Positions 17,402 through 28,044 of a DNA stretch of 64,000 nucleotides are shown in pieces. The stretch spans positions 186,001 through 250,000 of the forward strand of contig CALKOU010000001.1 in the NCBI GenBank assembly GCA_938092005.1, read 5' to 3'. How positions within the stretch are numbered: the first letter of the stretch is position 1; every line of letters starts with the position of its first letter. A program made the translations under genes and the position numbers. A model generated the notes under the pieces. It had not been told where the DNA came from and searched no databases. It saw nothing but the letters and a program-made list of their open reading frames with translations. The DNA is from an uncultured Flavobacteriaceae bacterium. Lineage in GTDB: Bacteria; Bacteroidota; Bacteroidia; Flavobacteriales; Flavobacteriaceae.

Positions 17402-18796
17402 ATGAAATTTCGTACCGAAAAAGATACCATGGGTGCTGTTCAAGTTCCCGCTGATAAATATTGGGGTGCACAAACCGAACGTTCCCGAAACAACTTTAAA
17501 ATTGGAAAAGCAGGCAGTATGCCCATGGACATTGTTTATGGCTTTGCAGTTCTAAAAAAAGCCGCTGCATACACCAACGAAGAACTAGGCGTTTTGGACA
17601 CAAACAAACGAGATTTAATTGCGCAAGTTTGTGATGAAATTGAAGCAGGTAAGCTCAACGACCATTTTCCACTAGTGGCGTGGCAAACCGGTTCAGGTAC
17701 GCAATCCAACATGAATGTCAATGAAGTTATTGCCAATCGTGCCCATGTACTAGAAGGCAATGTGTTAGGAGAAGGGGAACGAACGCTACTTCCAAATGAC
17801 GATGTAAATAAGTCACAATCTTCAAACGACACCTTCCCTACCGGAATGCACATTGCCATTTACAAAAAAATTATTGAGACAACACTTCCAGGAATAAAAC
17901 AATTGCGCGATACTTTAGTTCAAAAAGCCAACGATTTTGATGATGTTATCAAAATTGGTCGTACGCACTTTATGGATGCAACCCCGTTGAGCTTGGGACA
18001 GGAATTTTCAGGATATGTAGCCCAATTAAACCAAGGCATAAATGCACTAGAAAACGCATTGCCACATTTGGCACAACTTGCACTTGGTGGAACTGCTGTA
18101 GGAACAGGCATCAACACACCAAAAGGATATGCTGAAAAAGTAGCTGCTTACATCGCACAATTTACAGGACTCCCATTTGTTACTGCTGAAAATAAGTTTG
18201 AAGCACTTGCTGCCCATGATGCGCTTGTGGAAACACATGGTGCGTTGCGTCAATTGGCCGTTTCACTTTTTAAGATCGGTAATGATATTCGCATGATGGC
18301 AAGTGGTCCACGCTCGGGTATTGGCGAGCTTATAATACCTGCTAACGAACCTGGAAGTTCCATTATGCCAGGAAAAGTAAATCCAACGCAATGTGAAGCC
18401 CTTACCATGGTTTGCACCCAAGTTATGGGCAATGACGCAACCGTTGCATTTGCTGGATCACAAGGGCACTTTGAGCTCAATGTTTACAAACCCGTAATGG
18501 CATTAAACGTGCTAGAGTCAGCAGAACTTTTAGGAGATGCATGCGTTAGTTTTGATGTCAACTGCGCAAAAGGCATTCAACCCAATACAGCTAAAGTTGA
18601 CGAATTGCTTAAAAATTCGTTAATGCTTGTGACAGCACTCAATCCAAAAATTGGATATTACAAAGCAGCAGAAATTGCTGGTTTAGCGCACAAAAAGAAC
18701 CTTACACTTAAAGAAGCAGCCCTTGAAACAGGATATCTTACGGCTGAAGAATTTGATGAATGGGTACAGCCCAAAAACATGATTGGGCGAGACTAA
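17402..18796 (+). CDS. fumC: Fumarate hydratase class II
   Basis: Iron-independent fumarase of the TCA cycle (fumarate to L-malate), 464 residues. The start [20 protein letters not shown], the substrate segments [14 protein letters not shown] and [13 protein letters not shown], the HxD-like [19 protein letters not shown], and the superfamily signature [13 protein letters not shown] are all present. The ending [14 protein letters not shown] is typical. It is a lone plus-strand gene with its own promoter; its stop overlaps the stop of the convergent CPBP protease gene by 4 bp. Confidence 0.96.
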   Translation: MKFRTEKDTMGAVQVPADKYWGAQTERSRNNFKIGKAGSMPMDIVYGFAVLKKAAAYTNEELGVLDTNKRDLIAQVCDEIEAGKLNDHFPLVAWQTGSGTQSNMNVNEVIANRAHVLEGNVLGEGERTLLPNDDVNKSQSSNDTFPTGMHIAIYKKIIETTLPGIKQLRDTLVQKANDFDDVIKIGRTHFMDATPLSLGQEFSGYVAQLNQGINALENALPHLAQLALGGTAVGTGINTPKGYAEKVAAYIAQFTGLPFVTAENKFEALAAHDALVETHGALRQLAVSLFKIGNDIRMMASGPRSGIGELIIPANEPGSSIMPGKVNPTQCEALTMVCTQVMGNDATVAFAGSQGHFELNVYKPVMALNVLESAELLGDACVSFDVNCAKGIQPNTAKVDELLKNSLMLVTALNPKIGYYKAAEIAGLAHKKNLTLKEAALETGYLTAEEFDEWVQPKNMIGRD

Positions 18797-19722
18797 TGAG
18801 ATTGCACTATTTCAGGTGCTGTAATTAGATGAGATTTGTAATTTTTCCACTTGTATTTACGAGCAAATATGAAAAACAACAAGCCGTAAACCACTAAAGG
18901 GCCCACAATATATTTTGATAAAACTGGATCTGAAACATCTCTAAACAGCGCATTTGTTTGAAAAACAGTCCAATCTGAGGACAACACCAAAGACAAAAAC
19001 AAGTTGTTCCCGGCATGATAGCCTATGGCCAATTCCAGCCCTTCGTCCATAAGGGTGATGGCACCTAAAAAAAAACCTGTTGCCACATATGAAATCAAGA
19101 TAGCATCGCCCAGTTTATCAACTTCTGGATTAGCGTAATGTAACAGACCAAAAAATACGGAGGTCAGCACAAAAGGAAAAATACGTTTTGAAAACGTTAA
19201 CCCTAGCCCTTGCATCAAATAGCCTCGGAAAAACAATTCCTCAACCGTGGTTTGAAGCGGAATCATAAAGATGCTAATCGCAAACAATATCGCAAATGCT
19301 TTGGCATCAAAATTCCACGCAATGCTTTCGGGGTTTGCAAAATAGCTTAATGCTAATAAAACTGCAGACACACCTATAACAACTAAAAAACCAAAACCTA
19401 CCCTACCCCAATCAACCTTATCCCTAGAAGTGACAAGTGTTTTAATGGGCAAGTGATGAAGGGTTTTTATTACAATAAGCATCACCGCAAATGCTACTGA
19501 AAAAGGGAATAGCGTATAAAAAAGGGTGGTGTTTGAAGGTAAAGTTTGCAGTCGTTCATAAATGGTCAACGAAGACAACCCTTGCATTTCGATGCCTAGT
19601 GCTTTTACAAGCGCAAACTCGAAAGGCATTCCAGCTAATGCGATAGCCAAAACTAAGATAAGGGTTCCTAGCACATAGAACCAAGTCTTATTTTTTTGTT
19701 TGCGAACTTGCTCTACATACAT
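18793..19722 (-). CDS. CPBP family intramembrane glutamic metalloprotease
   Basis: A multipass membrane protein of 309 residues with about eight hydrophobic segments. The Abi/CPBP (Rce1-like) motifs are complete: EELFFRGY at 161-168 (Glu161, Glu162, Arg166), [11 protein letters not shown] with His195, and GYHAGNN with His236 and Asn240. The family cleaves membrane-embedded substrates; the bacterial targets are mostly unknown. It is downstream of the thioesterase gene with about 20 bp between them, possibly one transcript. Confidence 0.82.
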   Translation of the reverse strand: MYVEQVRKQKNKTWFYVLGTLILVLAIALAGMPFEFALVKALGIEMQGLSSLTIYERLQTLPSNTTLFYTLFPFSVAFAVMLIVIKTLHHLPIKTLVTSRDKVDWGRVGFGFLVVIGVSAVLLALSYFANPESIAWNFDAKAFAILFAISIFMIPLQTTVEELFFRGYLMQGLGLTFSKRIFPFVLTSVFFGLLHYANPEVDKLGDAILISYVATGFFLGAITLMDEGLELAIGYHAGNNLFLSLVLSSDWTVFQTNALFRDVSDPVLSKYIVGPLVVYGLLFFIFARKYKWKNYKSHLITAPEIVQSH

Positions 19723-19743
19723 CCCAAATATGATTAAATCAGT

Positions 19744-20163
19744 TTATTTTTTAACGGGCAGTGTTAACGTGGTTAGCTTACAAGAGGACACAAGTTTACC
19801 TGAATCATCTGTAATTTCTATTGACCAATGCTGCATGGTTTTTCCTTTATGGACAGGGGTTGCTTTAGCATAAACAAAACCATCACGAACGCCACGCACA
19901 TGATTCGCCGATATCTCAATACCACGCATCAATACATTTTCTGTTTTACAAAGAATAGCACAAGCGGCACTACCTACGGTTTCTGCTAAAGCAGCTGTAG
20001 CCCCTCCGTGAAGCACGCCGTCTACTTGATGAACTGTAGGAGTTACGGGCATTTTTGCAATAAGATAATCTGCTCCTAGCTCCACAAAAGTAACGCCAAG
20101 CGTATCAACAAAAGTATTGGCACAACGTTGTTGTAGGTTTTTTAAAATGAGTTGATTATCCAT
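19744..20163 (-). CDS. PaaI-type hotdog thioesterase
   Basis: A single hotdog-fold domain of 139 residues. HQVDGVLHGGATAALAETVGSAA carries the HGG and the downstream Glu used by PaaI/YbdB-type acyl-CoA thioesterases. The substrate could be a phenylacetyl-CoA-like or menaquinone-pathway thioester; no such pathway genes are adjacent. It sits just beyond the dnaK terminator, so it is transcribed separately or by read-through. Confidence 0.8.
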   Translation of the reverse strand: MDNQLILKNLQQRCANTFVDTLGVTFVELGADYLIAKMPVTPTVHQVDGVLHGGATAALAETVGSAACAILCKTENVLMRGIEISANHVRGVRDGFVYAKATPVHKGKTMQHWSIEITDDSGKLVSSCKLTTLTLPVKK

Positions 20164-20165
20164 AT

Positions 20166-20204
20166 AAAAAGTGTGCGCCCCGCTTTGCGGGGCGCACTTT
20201 TGTT
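20166..20204. terminator. Bidirectional intrinsic terminator after dnaK
   Basis: A perfect 11-bp GC-rich stem, GTGCGCCCCGC (20173-20183) with GCGGGGCGCAC (20187-20197), has a TTT loop and is flanked by A5 on the left and T4 on the right. Read on the minus strand it ends dnaK with a U-run. The hairpin overlaps the dnaK stop region. Confidence 0.9.
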
Positions 20205-22101
20205 ATTTAACTTCTTCAAAGTCAACATCCTCAACATCGTCATCAGATGAAGAAGACGCATTAGCATCGTCGGTAGGAGGTGTTTCGCCCCCAGCCTCTT
20301 GCTGTGCTTTATACATTTCTTCAGAAGCCTGTTTCCATGCTTCATTGATGGTGTCAAGTGCAGGTTTGATTGCTTCTAAATCTTTTGCTTCATACGCTTT
20401 TTTCAACGTTTCAAGTGCCGCCTCAACAGGTGCCTTTTTATCATCCGAAAGCTTATCTCCAAACTCTTTTAGTTGTTTTTCTGTTTGGAAAATCATCTGA
20501 TCAGCATTGTTAAGCACGTCTACTTGTTCTTTAGCTTTCTTATCAGCATCCGCATTGGCTTCAGCTTCTTGGCGCATACGCTCAATTTCTTCCTCAGTAA
20601 GACCAGAAGAGGCCTCAATTCGAATATCTTGAGATTTATTAGTTGCTTTATCCAAAGCTGTAACCTGAATCAAGCCATTAGCATCAATATCAAACGTTAC
20701 TTCAATTTGCGGTACACCACGCTGTGCAGGTGGAATGCCATCTAAGTGAAAACGACCAATGGTTTTGTTGTCTGTAGCCATGGAACGCTCTCCTTGCAGT
20801 ACGTGTATTTCAACAGATGGCTGGTTATCAGCAGCAGTAGAAAACACTTGTGATTTCTTTGTAGGAATGGTTGTATTGGACTCAATAAGCTTGGTCATGA
20901 CACCACCCATGGTTTCAATACCAAGTGATAAAGGTGTTACGTCTAACAACAATACATCTTTAACATCACCTGTGAGTACGCCGCCTTGAATAGCTGCACC
21001 TACGGCAACTACCTCATCTGGGTTTACACCCTTTGAAGGTTTCTTACCAAAGAATTTTTCCACTTCTTCTTGAATAATAGGAATACGGGTTGAACCACCT
21101 ACTAAGATCACTTCGTCAATATCACCAGTAGAAAGACCTGCGTCATCTAACGCATTTTTTACAGGATTCATAGAGCGTTTTACCAACTCATCTGCCAATT
21201 GTTCAAACTTTGCACGGGTGAGCGTTTTTACCAAGTGTTTAGGTCCAGAAGCAGTAGCTGTAATATAAGGGAGATTAATCTCTGTTTGCGCAGAAGAAGA
21301 CAATTCAATTTTTGCTTTTTCAGCTGCTTCTTTTAAGCGTTGCAATGCCATTGGGTCTTTGCGCAAATCAATATCCTCAGCTTCTTGGAATTCGTAAGCC
21401 AGCCAGTGAATCACCACATCATCAAAATCGTCACCACCAAGGTGGGTATCACCATTGGTAGACAGTACTTCAAAAACACCATCTCCTAGTTCAAGAATGG
21501 AAATGTCAAATGTTCCACCACCTAGATCATAAACGGCGATTTTCTTGTCAGAACCTCCTTTATCTAACCCATAAGCTAAGGCTGCGGCAGTTGGTTCATT
21601 GATAATACGTTGCACTTTTAGTCCAGAAATTTCACCTGCTTCTTTTGTAGCTTGACGTTGCGCATCATTAAAGTATGCAGGTACGGTAACAACAGCTTCT
21701 GTTACGGTCTGCCCAAGATAATCTTCAGCGGTTTTTTTCATTTTTTGAAGCACCATTGCTGATAGCTCTTGAGGCGTGTATAAACGACCGTCAATATCAA
21801 CTCTAGGGGTGTCATTATCTCCATTTACTACTTTGTATGGAACGCGCTCAACATCGTTTTTAGACTCCGAGAACTTGTTTCCCATAAAGCGTTTTATGGA
21901 CGAAATGGTTTTTGTAGGGTTTGTAACAGCTTGTCGTTTCGCAGGGTCACCTACTTTAATTTCGCCACCTTCAACAAACGCAATAACCGATGGGGTTGTG
22001 CGCTTTCCTTCAGCATTTGGAATTACAACAGGCTCGTTACCTTCCATTACAGAAACACAAGAGTTTGTAGTTCCCAAATCAATACCAATAATCTTACTCA
22101 T
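20203..22101 (-). CDS. dnaK: Molecular chaperone DnaK (Hsp70)
   Basis: ATP-dependent chaperone, 632 residues. The N-terminal actin-like ATPase starts [19 protein letters not shown], with the phosphate loop [19 protein letters not shown] and adenosine motif [15 protein letters not shown]. The linker [15 protein letters not shown] precedes the substrate-binding domain and helical lid. It ends in the acidic tail [13 protein letters not shown]. No grpE or dnaJ is adjacent, so it is an orphan locus. The divergent gap to panB holds a perfect 17-bp palindrome that could be an operator. Confidence 0.97.
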   Translation of the reverse strand: MSKIIGIDLGTTNSCVSVMEGNEPVVIPNAEGKRTTPSVIAFVEGGEIKVGDPAKRQAVTNPTKTISSIKRFMGNKFSESKNDVERVPYKVVNGDNDTPRVDIDGRLYTPQELSAMVLQKMKKTAEDYLGQTVTEAVVTVPAYFNDAQRQATKEAGEISGLKVQRIINEPTAAALAYGLDKGGSDKKIAVYDLGGGTFDISILELGDGVFEVLSTNGDTHLGGDDFDDVVIHWLAYEFQEAEDIDLRKDPMALQRLKEAAEKAKIELSSSAQTEINLPYITATASGPKHLVKTLTRAKFEQLADELVKRSMNPVKNALDDAGLSTGDIDEVILVGGSTRIPIIQEEVEKFFGKKPSKGVNPDEVVAVGAAIQGGVLTGDVKDVLLLDVTPLSLGIETMGGVMTKLIESNTTIPTKKSQVFSTAADNQPSVEIHVLQGERSMATDNKTIGRFHLDGIPPAQRGVPQIEVTFDIDANGLIQVTALDKATNKSQDIRIEASSGLTEEEIERMRQEAEANADADKKAKEQVDVLNNADQMIFQTEKQLKEFGDKLSDDKKAPVEAALETLKKAYEAKDLEAIKPALDTINEAWKQASEEMYKAQQEAGGETPPTDDANASSSSDDDVEDVDFEEVK

Positions 22102-22149
22102 TTAAATATATTTTCTCTACCTATTTCAATCTCTATGCCACATCAAAAT

Positions 22150-22166
22150 CATGACAGGGTGTCATG
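22150..22166. promoter_or_regulatory. Perfect palindrome between dnaK and panB (candidate operator)
   Basis: CATGACA-ggg-TGTCATG is a perfect 7-bp inverted repeat with a 3-bp centre. It lies 48 bp upstream of the dnaK ATG and 25 bp upstream of the panB -7 box. It matches neither CIRCE (TTAGCACTC-N9-GAGTGCTAA) nor HAIR. A regulator-binding role is inferred from form and position only. Confidence 0.4.
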
Positions 22167-22191
22167 TATGGGTCATATGCCATCAATAATG

Positions 22192-22199
22192 TATTTTTG
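22192..22199 (+). promoter_or_regulatory. TAnnTTTG -7 box of panB
   Basis: TATTTTTG lies 12 nt before the panB ATG; no -33 TTTG is seen. It supports the internal ATG at 22212 as the true start. Confidence 0.4.
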
Positions 22200-22211
22200 A
22201 AAAAAAATAAT

Positions 22212-23030
22212 ATGTCAGCAGCTGCAAAAGCGTACAAGCGCATTACAACGAACTCGCTCATTGAGATGAAGCAAGCAGGAACTAAAATCTCCATGCTAAC
22301 GGCTTACGATTACTCAATGGCAAAGGCTGTTGATGCCGCTCAAATAGATGTTATTTTAGTGGGCGACTCTGCATCAAATGTGATGTCAGGACACGAAACA
22401 ACACTGCCCATTACGCTTGATCAAATGATTTACCACGCTTCGGCGGTAGTTCGAGCAGTACAACGAGCGCTTGTAGTGGTTGACTTACCCTTTGGAAGCT
22501 ACCAATCAGATCCCAAAGAAGCCCTTCGTTCTTCTATTCGAATCATGAAAGAAGCGGGAGCGCACGCCGTAAAAATTGAAGGCGGTGCCGAAATAAAAGA
22601 TTCTTTAATCCGCATTTTGAATGCTGGTATTCCAGTAATGGGGCACTTGGGACTCACGCCCCAATCCATTTATAAGTTTGGAACCTATACGGTAAGAGCA
22701 CGAGAAGAAGCAGAAGCAGCAAAATTATTGGAAGACGCAAAACTTTTAGAAAAACTAGGCTGTTTTGCCTTGGTGCTTGAAAAAATTCCTGCTGACTTAG
22801 CCAAAAAAGTAGCTGCTGCGGTAAGCATTCCTGTTATTGGCATTGGTGCTGGTGGCGCTGTTGACGGTCAGGTGTTGGTACTGCACGACATGCTTGGCCT
22901 TACTACCGAATTCAGCCCTCGTTTTTTACGTCGTTATATGAATTTGTATGATCAAATGACAACTGCCATACAGCAGTATGTTAAAGATGTTAAGTCACGT
23001 AATTTTCCAAACCAAGACGAACAATACTAG
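22212..23030 (+). CDS. panB: 3-methyl-2-oxobutanoate hydroxymethyltransferase
   Basis: First committed step of pantothenate synthesis: transfer of a hydroxymethyl group from methylene-THF to ketoisovalerate. [37 protein letters not shown] (metal and substrate Asp), [23 protein letters not shown] and VIGIGAG are hallmark segments. The frame runs upstream to 22164, but ATG 22212 gives a 272-residue protein and a proper -7 box distance. The downstream pseudouridine synthase starts directly at the panB stop; no panC or panD is nearby. Confidence 0.95.
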   Translation: MSAAAKAYKRITTNSLIEMKQAGTKISMLTAYDYSMAKAVDAAQIDVILVGDSASNVMSGHETTLPITLDQMIYHASAVVRAVQRALVVVDLPFGSYQSDPKEALRSSIRIMKEAGAHAVKIEGGAEIKDSLIRILNAGIPVMGHLGLTPQSIYKFGTYTVRAREEAEAAKLLEDAKLLEKLGCFALVLEKIPADLAKKVAAAVSIPVIGIGAGGAVDGQVLVLHDMLGLTTEFSPRFLRRYMNLYDQMTTAIQQYVKDVKSRNFPNQDEQY

Positions 23031-23705
23031 TTGCAACCTACCATCCTTTTTGAAGACAATCATCTTCTGGTTATCAACAAGCCAGCAGGAATGTTGTCAC
23101 AAGGCGATAACACCAAAGACCCTTCGGTCTTAGAAGTCATAAAGCAATTGATTAAAGTGCGTGATCAAAAACCTGGAAATGTATATTTAGGACTGGTCCA
23201 TCGGTTAGACCGTCCAACAAGTGGCGTTATGGTATTAGCAAAAACATCTAAAGCTTTGTCGAGACTAAACAAGCAGTTTGTCGAAAAAACAACCCAAAAA
23301 AAATACTGGGCTATTGTAAGCGGAAACCCAAAACAAGAGCCTACCCGTTTGTCACATTATTTGTTGCGAAAACCTGCACAAAACAAATCCTATGCACACC
23401 GCAAGGAAGTTCCAAATAGCAAATTCAGCGAATTGATTTACAGCGAGAAAGTTGCGTTGAATCGGTATTCATTGTTAGAAATTGAGCTATTGACAGGAAG
23501 GCACCACCAAATTAGAGCGCAATTGAGTGCGGAAGGACTCACCATCAAAGGCGACTTAAAATACGGCGCGGCACGACCCAACAAAAATGGCAGTATTCAT
23601 TTACATGCCCGTGAACTAAGCTTAACGCACCCTGTTAAAAAAGAAAAAATGACCTTTACTGCCCCACCACCAAGCGAAGTTTTATGGGATGCGGTAGCTG
23701 ATTGA
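23031..23705 (+). CDS. RluA family RNA pseudouridine synthase
   Basis: Isomerises uridine to pseudouridine in rRNA or tRNA. The 224 residues have INKPAGMLSQ and the catalytic-Asp motif HRLDRPTSGVMVLAKT, then LLTGRHHQIRAQL and KYGA near the C-terminus. There is no S4 domain, so it is a short RluA/TruC-like member; the target position cannot be read from sequence. It starts with TTG immediately after the panB stop, an unusual zero-gap coupling, and the next possible ATG would cut into the conserved N-terminus. Confidence 0.87.
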   Translation: MQPTILFEDNHLLVINKPAGMLSQGDNTKDPSVLEVIKQLIKVRDQKPGNVYLGLVHRLDRPTSGVMVLAKTSKALSRLNKQFVEKTTQKKYWAIVSGNPKQEPTRLSHYLLRKPAQNKSYAHRKEVPNSKFSELIYSEKVALNRYSLLEIELLTGRHHQIRAQLSAEGLTIKGDLKYGAARPNKNGSIHLHARELSLTHPVKKEKMTFTAPPPSEVLWDAVAD

Positions 23706-23769
23706 TCAAAACCTAACATGCGAATTACATTTTAAACGCAATTCTATTATGACAAAATATAAAATTGGT

Positions 23770-23777
23770 TACTTTTG
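23770..23777 (+). promoter_or_regulatory. TAnnTTTG -7 box of the leu operon
   Basis: TACTTTTG lies 17 nt before the leuA ATG at 23795. The -33 position reads TTAT, a poor match. The leader is too short for leucine attenuation or a T-box. Confidence 0.4.
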
Positions 23778-23794
23778 CCTTTAACGCTTTTTGC

Positions 23795-24955
23795 ATGAAA
23801 CAAGAACACGTTCAAATTTTTGACACCACACTACGAGACGGGGAGCAAGTTCCAGGTTGTAAACTCAACAAAGAACAAAAGCTCATTTTAGCCAAACGTC
23901 TTGACGATCTTGGTGTTGATATTATAGAAGCAGGATTTCCTATTTCTTCCCCTGGTGATTTCCAAGCAGTTAACGATGTTGCGAAAACCGTTCGTAACGC
24001 CATTGTTTGTGGACTTACACGAGCCGTACAAAAAGATATTGAGGTTGCTGCAGAAGCATTAAAGCCTGCCAACCGTGCGCGTATTCACACAGGTATTGGG
24101 ACATCTGACTCACACATTCAACACAAGTTTAGATCAACACGTGAGAAAATTATCGAGCGTGGCGCAGCAGCTGTGAAATATGCCAGAACGTTTGTGGAAG
24201 ACGTTGAATTCTATGCCGAAGATGCCGGAAGAACCGACAACGCTTTCTTAGCGCAAGTTTGTGAAGCCATGATTCAAGCGGGTGCAACTGTTCTCAATAT
24301 CCCTGACACAACAGGGTATTGCCTCCCCGATGAGTACGGAGCCAAAATAAAATATTTAATGGAGCATGTGCCTTCCATTCACAAAGCAACACTCTCGTGT
24401 CATTGCCACAACGATTTAGGATTAGCCACTGCAAATTCCATTGCTGGTGTGATTAATGGAGCAAGACAAATTGAGTGTACCATTAACGGTATTGGCGAGC
24501 GTGCCGGAAACACTTCTCTAGAAGAGGTGGTGATGATCATGCGTCAACATCCTAATCTTGGACTTGACACCAACATACAAACTCAAATGTTGTCGGAAAC
24601 AAGTCAAATGGTTTCAGATGCTATGGGCATGGTCGTACAACCCAACAAAGCTATTGTTGGTGCCAATGCATTTGCGCACAGCTCAGGTATTCACCAAGAC
24701 GGTGTGATTAAAAACAGAGAAACATACGAAATCATCAACCCACATGATGTTGGTGTAGATACTTCGTCCATTGTATTAACAGCAAGAAGCGGTCGTGCTG
24801 CCCTTGCCTACCGTGCCAAAAATATTGGCATTGAACTCACCAAAGATGAATTGGATCTTGCTTACGCAACCTTTTTAACCTTTGCTGATAAAAAGAAAGA
24901 AATTAACGACAACGACATTCCAGAAATAGTTAAATCAGCTGGAATAAGTTTATAG
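23795..24955 (+). CDS. leuA: 2-isopropylmalate synthase, short form
   Basis: Condenses acetyl-CoA with 2-ketoisovalerate in leucine synthesis. The TIM barrel shows [31 protein letters not shown], the metal motif [15 protein letters not shown], the [14 protein letters not shown] segment and HSSGIHQDG. The product is 386 residues and stops after the linker subdomain, lacking the roughly 120-residue LeuA-dimer domain that mediates leucine feedback in E. coli-type enzymes. Homocitrate or citramalate synthase activity is an alternative, but the leuCDB context argues for leucine. The frame opens at 23765; ATG 23795 is preferred. Confidence 0.9.
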   Translation: MKQEHVQIFDTTLRDGEQVPGCKLNKEQKLILAKRLDDLGVDIIEAGFPISSPGDFQAVNDVAKTVRNAIVCGLTRAVQKDIEVAAEALKPANRARIHTGIGTSDSHIQHKFRSTREKIIERGAAAVKYARTFVEDVEFYAEDAGRTDNAFLAQVCEAMIQAGATVLNIPDTTGYCLPDEYGAKIKYLMEHVPSIHKATLSCHCHNDLGLATANSIAGVINGARQIECTINGIGERAGNTSLEEVVMIMRQHPNLGLDTNIQTQMLSETSQMVSDAMGMVVQPNKAIVGANAFAHSSGIHQDGVIKNRETYEIINPHDVGVDTSSIVLTARSGRAALAYRAKNIGIELTKDELDLAYATFLTFADKKKEINDNDIPEIVKSAGISL

Positions 24956-24959
24956 CTAC

Positions 24960-26336
24960 ATGAAAAAAACACTTTTTGATAAAGTCTGGGACAGCCATGT
25001 TGTATCATCTGTTGAGAATGGACCAGATATTTTGTACATCGACAAACACCTCATTCACGAGGTAACAAGTCCACAAGCGTTTAATGTTTTAGAGGAAAAA
25101 GGGATTCCCCTTTTTAGACCCAATCAAGTGGTGGCAACTGCTGATCACAATGTGCCAACAGAAAATCAGCACTTACCAATACAAGATGCGCTTTCTAGAA
25201 AGCAAGTGAGTCAACTCACTAAAAACTGCGATCAGTATGGGGTAAACCTATATGGTTTAGGACACCCTTATCAAGGGATTGTGCATGTTATTGGTCCAGA
25301 ACTTGGCGTAACCCAACCAGGGATGACCATGGTATGTGGCGATAGCCATACATCAACCCATGGTGCCTTTGGAACCATCGCCTTTGGGATTGGAACCAGC
25401 CAAGTAGCACAAGTTTTTGCTAGTCAATGCGTACTGGTAGCGAAACCCAAAAGCATGCGTGTTGTAGTATCGGGAAAACTACACCCTTCCGTTCAACCAA
25501 AGGATGTGGTATTGTATGTTATTTCAAAACTAGGCACCGATGCCGGAACAGGTCATTTTGTTGAATTTGCGGGCAATGTCTTTGAAGAAATGAGCATGGA
25601 AGGTCGCATGACTGTTTGCAACATGAGTATTGAAATGGGCGCACGTGGGGGTATGATAGCACCCGACCAAACTACCTTTGATTATGTCGCAGGTCGTGAA
25701 TTTGCCCCTAAAGACGAGGAACTAACCGCCAAAATTGCACATTGGAAAACACTTCCAACGGATGAGGGCGCCACATTTGACACCGAACATCATTTTGATG
25801 CTACCGACATCAAACCCATGATCACCTATGGAACCAATCCGGGAATGGGTGTCAAAATATCAGAACATATTCCAACTTCAAACGATGCAAGTTTTGTCAA
25901 GTCGCTAAACTATATGGGCTTGGAAGCAGGAACAAGCTTGTTGAACATGCCTATCAGCCATGTTTTTATTGGTAGCTGTACCAATTCAAGAATTGAAGAC
26001 TTTAGAGCTGCTGCGGCACATATTAAAGGAAAACAGAAGTCGCCAGATGTGTCGGCACTAATCGTTCCTGGGTCACAGCAAGTAGCCAAACAGATTATAG
26101 CAGAAGGCCTTGATCAAATTTTTGAGGACGCCGGCTTTACTTTGCGTCAAGCAGGATGTTCTGCTTGTTTAGCGATGAATGATGATAAAATTCCTGCTGG
26201 TGCCTATTGTGTTTCTACTTCAAATAGAAATTTTGAAGGTCGTCAAGGACAAGGAGCACGAACGTTATTAGCAAGTCCCGTAACAGCGGCGGCAGCGGCG
26301 GTAGCTGGAAAAATTGTGGATGTAAGTCAAGCATAA
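24960..26336 (+). CDS. leuC: 3-isopropylmalate dehydratase large subunit
   Basis: Aconitase-family subunit that, with LeuD, isomerises 2- to 3-isopropylmalate. The three 4Fe-4S cysteines are visible: one in [13 protein letters not shown] and two in [25 protein letters not shown] and the ending [20 protein letters not shown] are also typical. It is 458 residues, begins 4 bp after leuA and ends overlapping the leuD ATG. Confidence 0.96.
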   Translation: MKKTLFDKVWDSHVVSSVENGPDILYIDKHLIHEVTSPQAFNVLEEKGIPLFRPNQVVATADHNVPTENQHLPIQDALSRKQVSQLTKNCDQYGVNLYGLGHPYQGIVHVIGPELGVTQPGMTMVCGDSHTSTHGAFGTIAFGIGTSQVAQVFASQCVLVAKPKSMRVVVSGKLHPSVQPKDVVLYVISKLGTDAGTGHFVEFAGNVFEEMSMEGRMTVCNMSIEMGARGGMIAPDQTTFDYVAGREFAPKDEELTAKIAHWKTLPTDEGATFDTEHHFDATDIKPMITYGTNPGMGVKISEHIPTSNDASFVKSLNYMGLEAGTSLLNMPISHVFIGSCTNSRIEDFRAAAAHIKGKQKSPDVSALIVPGSQQVAKQIIAEGLDQIFEDAGFTLRQAGCSACLAMNDDKIPAGAYCVSTSNRNFEGRQGQGARTLLASPVTAAAAAVAGKIVDVSQA

Positions 26337-26923
26337 TGAAAAAATTTACCCTATTACAAAGCAGCATGGTTCCACTAACAGTGGAAAATGTGGATACAGA
26401 CCAGATTATTCCAGCACGTTTTCTAAAAGCCACTGATCGTAAAGGCTTTGGTGAAAACCTTTTTCGCGACTGGCGTTTTACAACTGACGGAGAAACAAAA
26501 GAAGATTTTACACTAAACCAATCGCAATACTCGGGTTCCATCTTGGTGGCAGGAAACAACTTTGGTTGTGGTTCAAGTCGTGAGCATGCCGCGTGGGCAC
26601 TTGCTGATTATGGTTTTCGTGTGGTTATCTCCAGTTTTTTTGCTGACATCTTTAAAGGTAACGCACTAAACAATGGGATTCTCCCTATCCAAGTGTCACC
26701 AGAAGTGTTACAACGCATTTTTGCTGCCATTGAGGAAAACAAAGGAGTTCAAGCAACCGTTGATTTAGAAAACCAACAGCTTAGCATTGCCGAAACGGAT
26801 ATTGCCGTTTCGTTTGAAATCAATGACTACAAAAAAATGTGCATGCTAAATGGTTATGACGATATTGATTACTTACTAAGTCAAAAGGAAGCCATTGAAG
26901 CTTTTGAGCAAAACCGTTCTTAA
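26336..26923 (+). CDS. leuD: 3-isopropylmalate dehydratase small subunit
   Basis: Swivel-domain partner of LeuC, 195 residues. [14 protein letters not shown], the [19 protein letters not shown] loop and [17 protein letters not shown] are diagnostic. The ATG overlaps the leuC stop by one base, implying coupled synthesis of the two subunits. leuB follows after 12 bp. Confidence 0.96.
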   Translation: MKKFTLLQSSMVPLTVENVDTDQIIPARFLKATDRKGFGENLFRDWRFTTDGETKEDFTLNQSQYSGSILVAGNNFGCGSSREHAAWALADYGFRVVISSFFADIFKGNALNNGILPIQVSPEVLQRIFAAIEENKGVQATVDLENQQLSIAETDIAVSFEINDYKKMCMLNGYDDIDYLLSQKEAIEAFEQNRS

Positions 26924-26935
26924 AAACCTTACATC

Positions 26936-27994
26936 ATGAAAAAAAATATTGCCGTACTTCCTGGAGATGGGATTGGACCTGAAATCGTGCGTGAAGCTGT
27001 TAAAGTGCTTGATGCCGTTGCCAAAGTGTATGACCATACCTTTGAATACACCTATGCAGACATGGGAGCTATTGCCATTGATAAAACGGGGACACCCCTT
27101 CCAGAGGCAACGCTAAAAGCTAGCTTGGAAAGCGACGCTGTTCTATTTGGCGCCATTGGCGATCCAAAATATGATAACGATCCCAACGCAAAGGTGCGTC
27201 CCGAACAAGGACTTTTAGCTATTCGAAAAGCACTGGGTTTGTTTTGCAATATCAGACCCGTTAAAACATTTGATGCTCTGTTGCATCAATCACCACTAAA
27301 AGAAGAACGTGTTAAGGGCACCGATTTTGAAATGTATCGCGAACTTACAGGGGGTATTTATTTTGGCGAAAAGAAATTGTCGGAGGATAAGAATACTGCC
27401 TCTGACCTATGTGAATACACACGAAGTGAAATTGAACGCATTGCACACAAAGCTTTTGTGGCAGCGCGTAAAAGACGTAATATCTTGACGCTTGTTGACA
27501 AAGCAAATGTTCTGGAAAGCTCTCGTCTATGGCGAAGAGTAGTTACCGAACTACACAAGGCTGAATACCCTGATGTGGAGCTACGCTTTTTGTTTGTTGA
27601 CAATGCAGCCATGCAAATGATTTTGGCACCCAATCAGTTTGACGTAATGCTTACCAGCAACCTCTTTGGTGATATTATTTCTGATGAGGGAAGTGTAATT
27701 GGTGGATCTATTGGGCTTTTGCCTTCGGCTTCTGTTGGAGATACCCATGCCTTGTTTGAACCTATTCACGGTTCATTTCCACAAGGTGCTGGGAAAGGCA
27801 TTGCTAACCCCATAGCCATGATTTTATCTGCTGCGATGATGCTTACCCAATTTGATATGGATAAAGAAGCAGAAGCGGTACGATCAGCTGTTGACCTAGC
27901 GCTTGCACAAGGCGTTTGCACTCCAGAAGTTTTCCCTGAAAACAACTATTCCACTTCAGACGTTGGCGACTTTATTGCTAACAATATTGCATAA
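26936..27994 (+). CDS. leuB: 3-isopropylmalate dehydrogenase
   Basis: NAD-dependent oxidative decarboxylation of 3-isopropylmalate, 352 residues. Segments include IAVLPGDGIGPEIVREAVKVL, VLFGAIGDPKYD, the substrate-binding arginines of the RPEQGLLAIRKALGLFCNIRPV stretch, RELTGGIYFG, the metal aspartates in NLFGDIISDEGSVIGGSIGLLPSA and the NAD loop FEPIHGSFPQGAGKGIANPIA. It is the last gene of the leuACDB operon and is followed directly by a terminator. Confidence 0.96.
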   Translation: MKKNIAVLPGDGIGPEIVREAVKVLDAVAKVYDHTFEYTYADMGAIAIDKTGTPLPEATLKASLESDAVLFGAIGDPKYDNDPNAKVRPEQGLLAIRKALGLFCNIRPVKTFDALLHQSPLKEERVKGTDFEMYRELTGGIYFGEKKLSEDKNTASDLCEYTRSEIERIAHKAFVAARKRRNILTLVDKANVLESSRLWRRVVTELHKAEYPDVELRFLFVDNAAMQMILAPNQFDVMLTSNLFGDIISDEGSVIGGSIGLLPSASVGDTHALFEPIHGSFPQGAGKGIANPIAMILSAAMMLTQFDMDKEAEAVRSAVDLALAQGVCTPEVFPENNYSTSDVGDFIANNIA

Positions 27995-28024
27995 AAAAAG
28001 GGAGCATTTAGCTCCCTTTTTGTT
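27994..28024. terminator. Bidirectional terminator between leuB and rpsA
   Basis: AAAAAGGGAGC-attta-GCTCCCTTTTT forms a perfect stem with an A-tract on one side and a T-tract on the other, so it can end both convergent operons. It starts at the leuB stop codon. Confidence 0.9.
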
Positions 28025-28044
28025 TTACTACTACTTAAAGGTGA

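Noticed and set aside
20473-22200. Plus-strand open frames across dnaK
   Set aside because: They lie antisense to a highly conserved gene, have no family resemblance and reflect codon composition.
22102-22211. CIRCE or HAIR heat-shock operator at dnaK
   Set aside because: Neither consensus is present; only the unrelated CATGACAgggTGTCATG palindrome is found.
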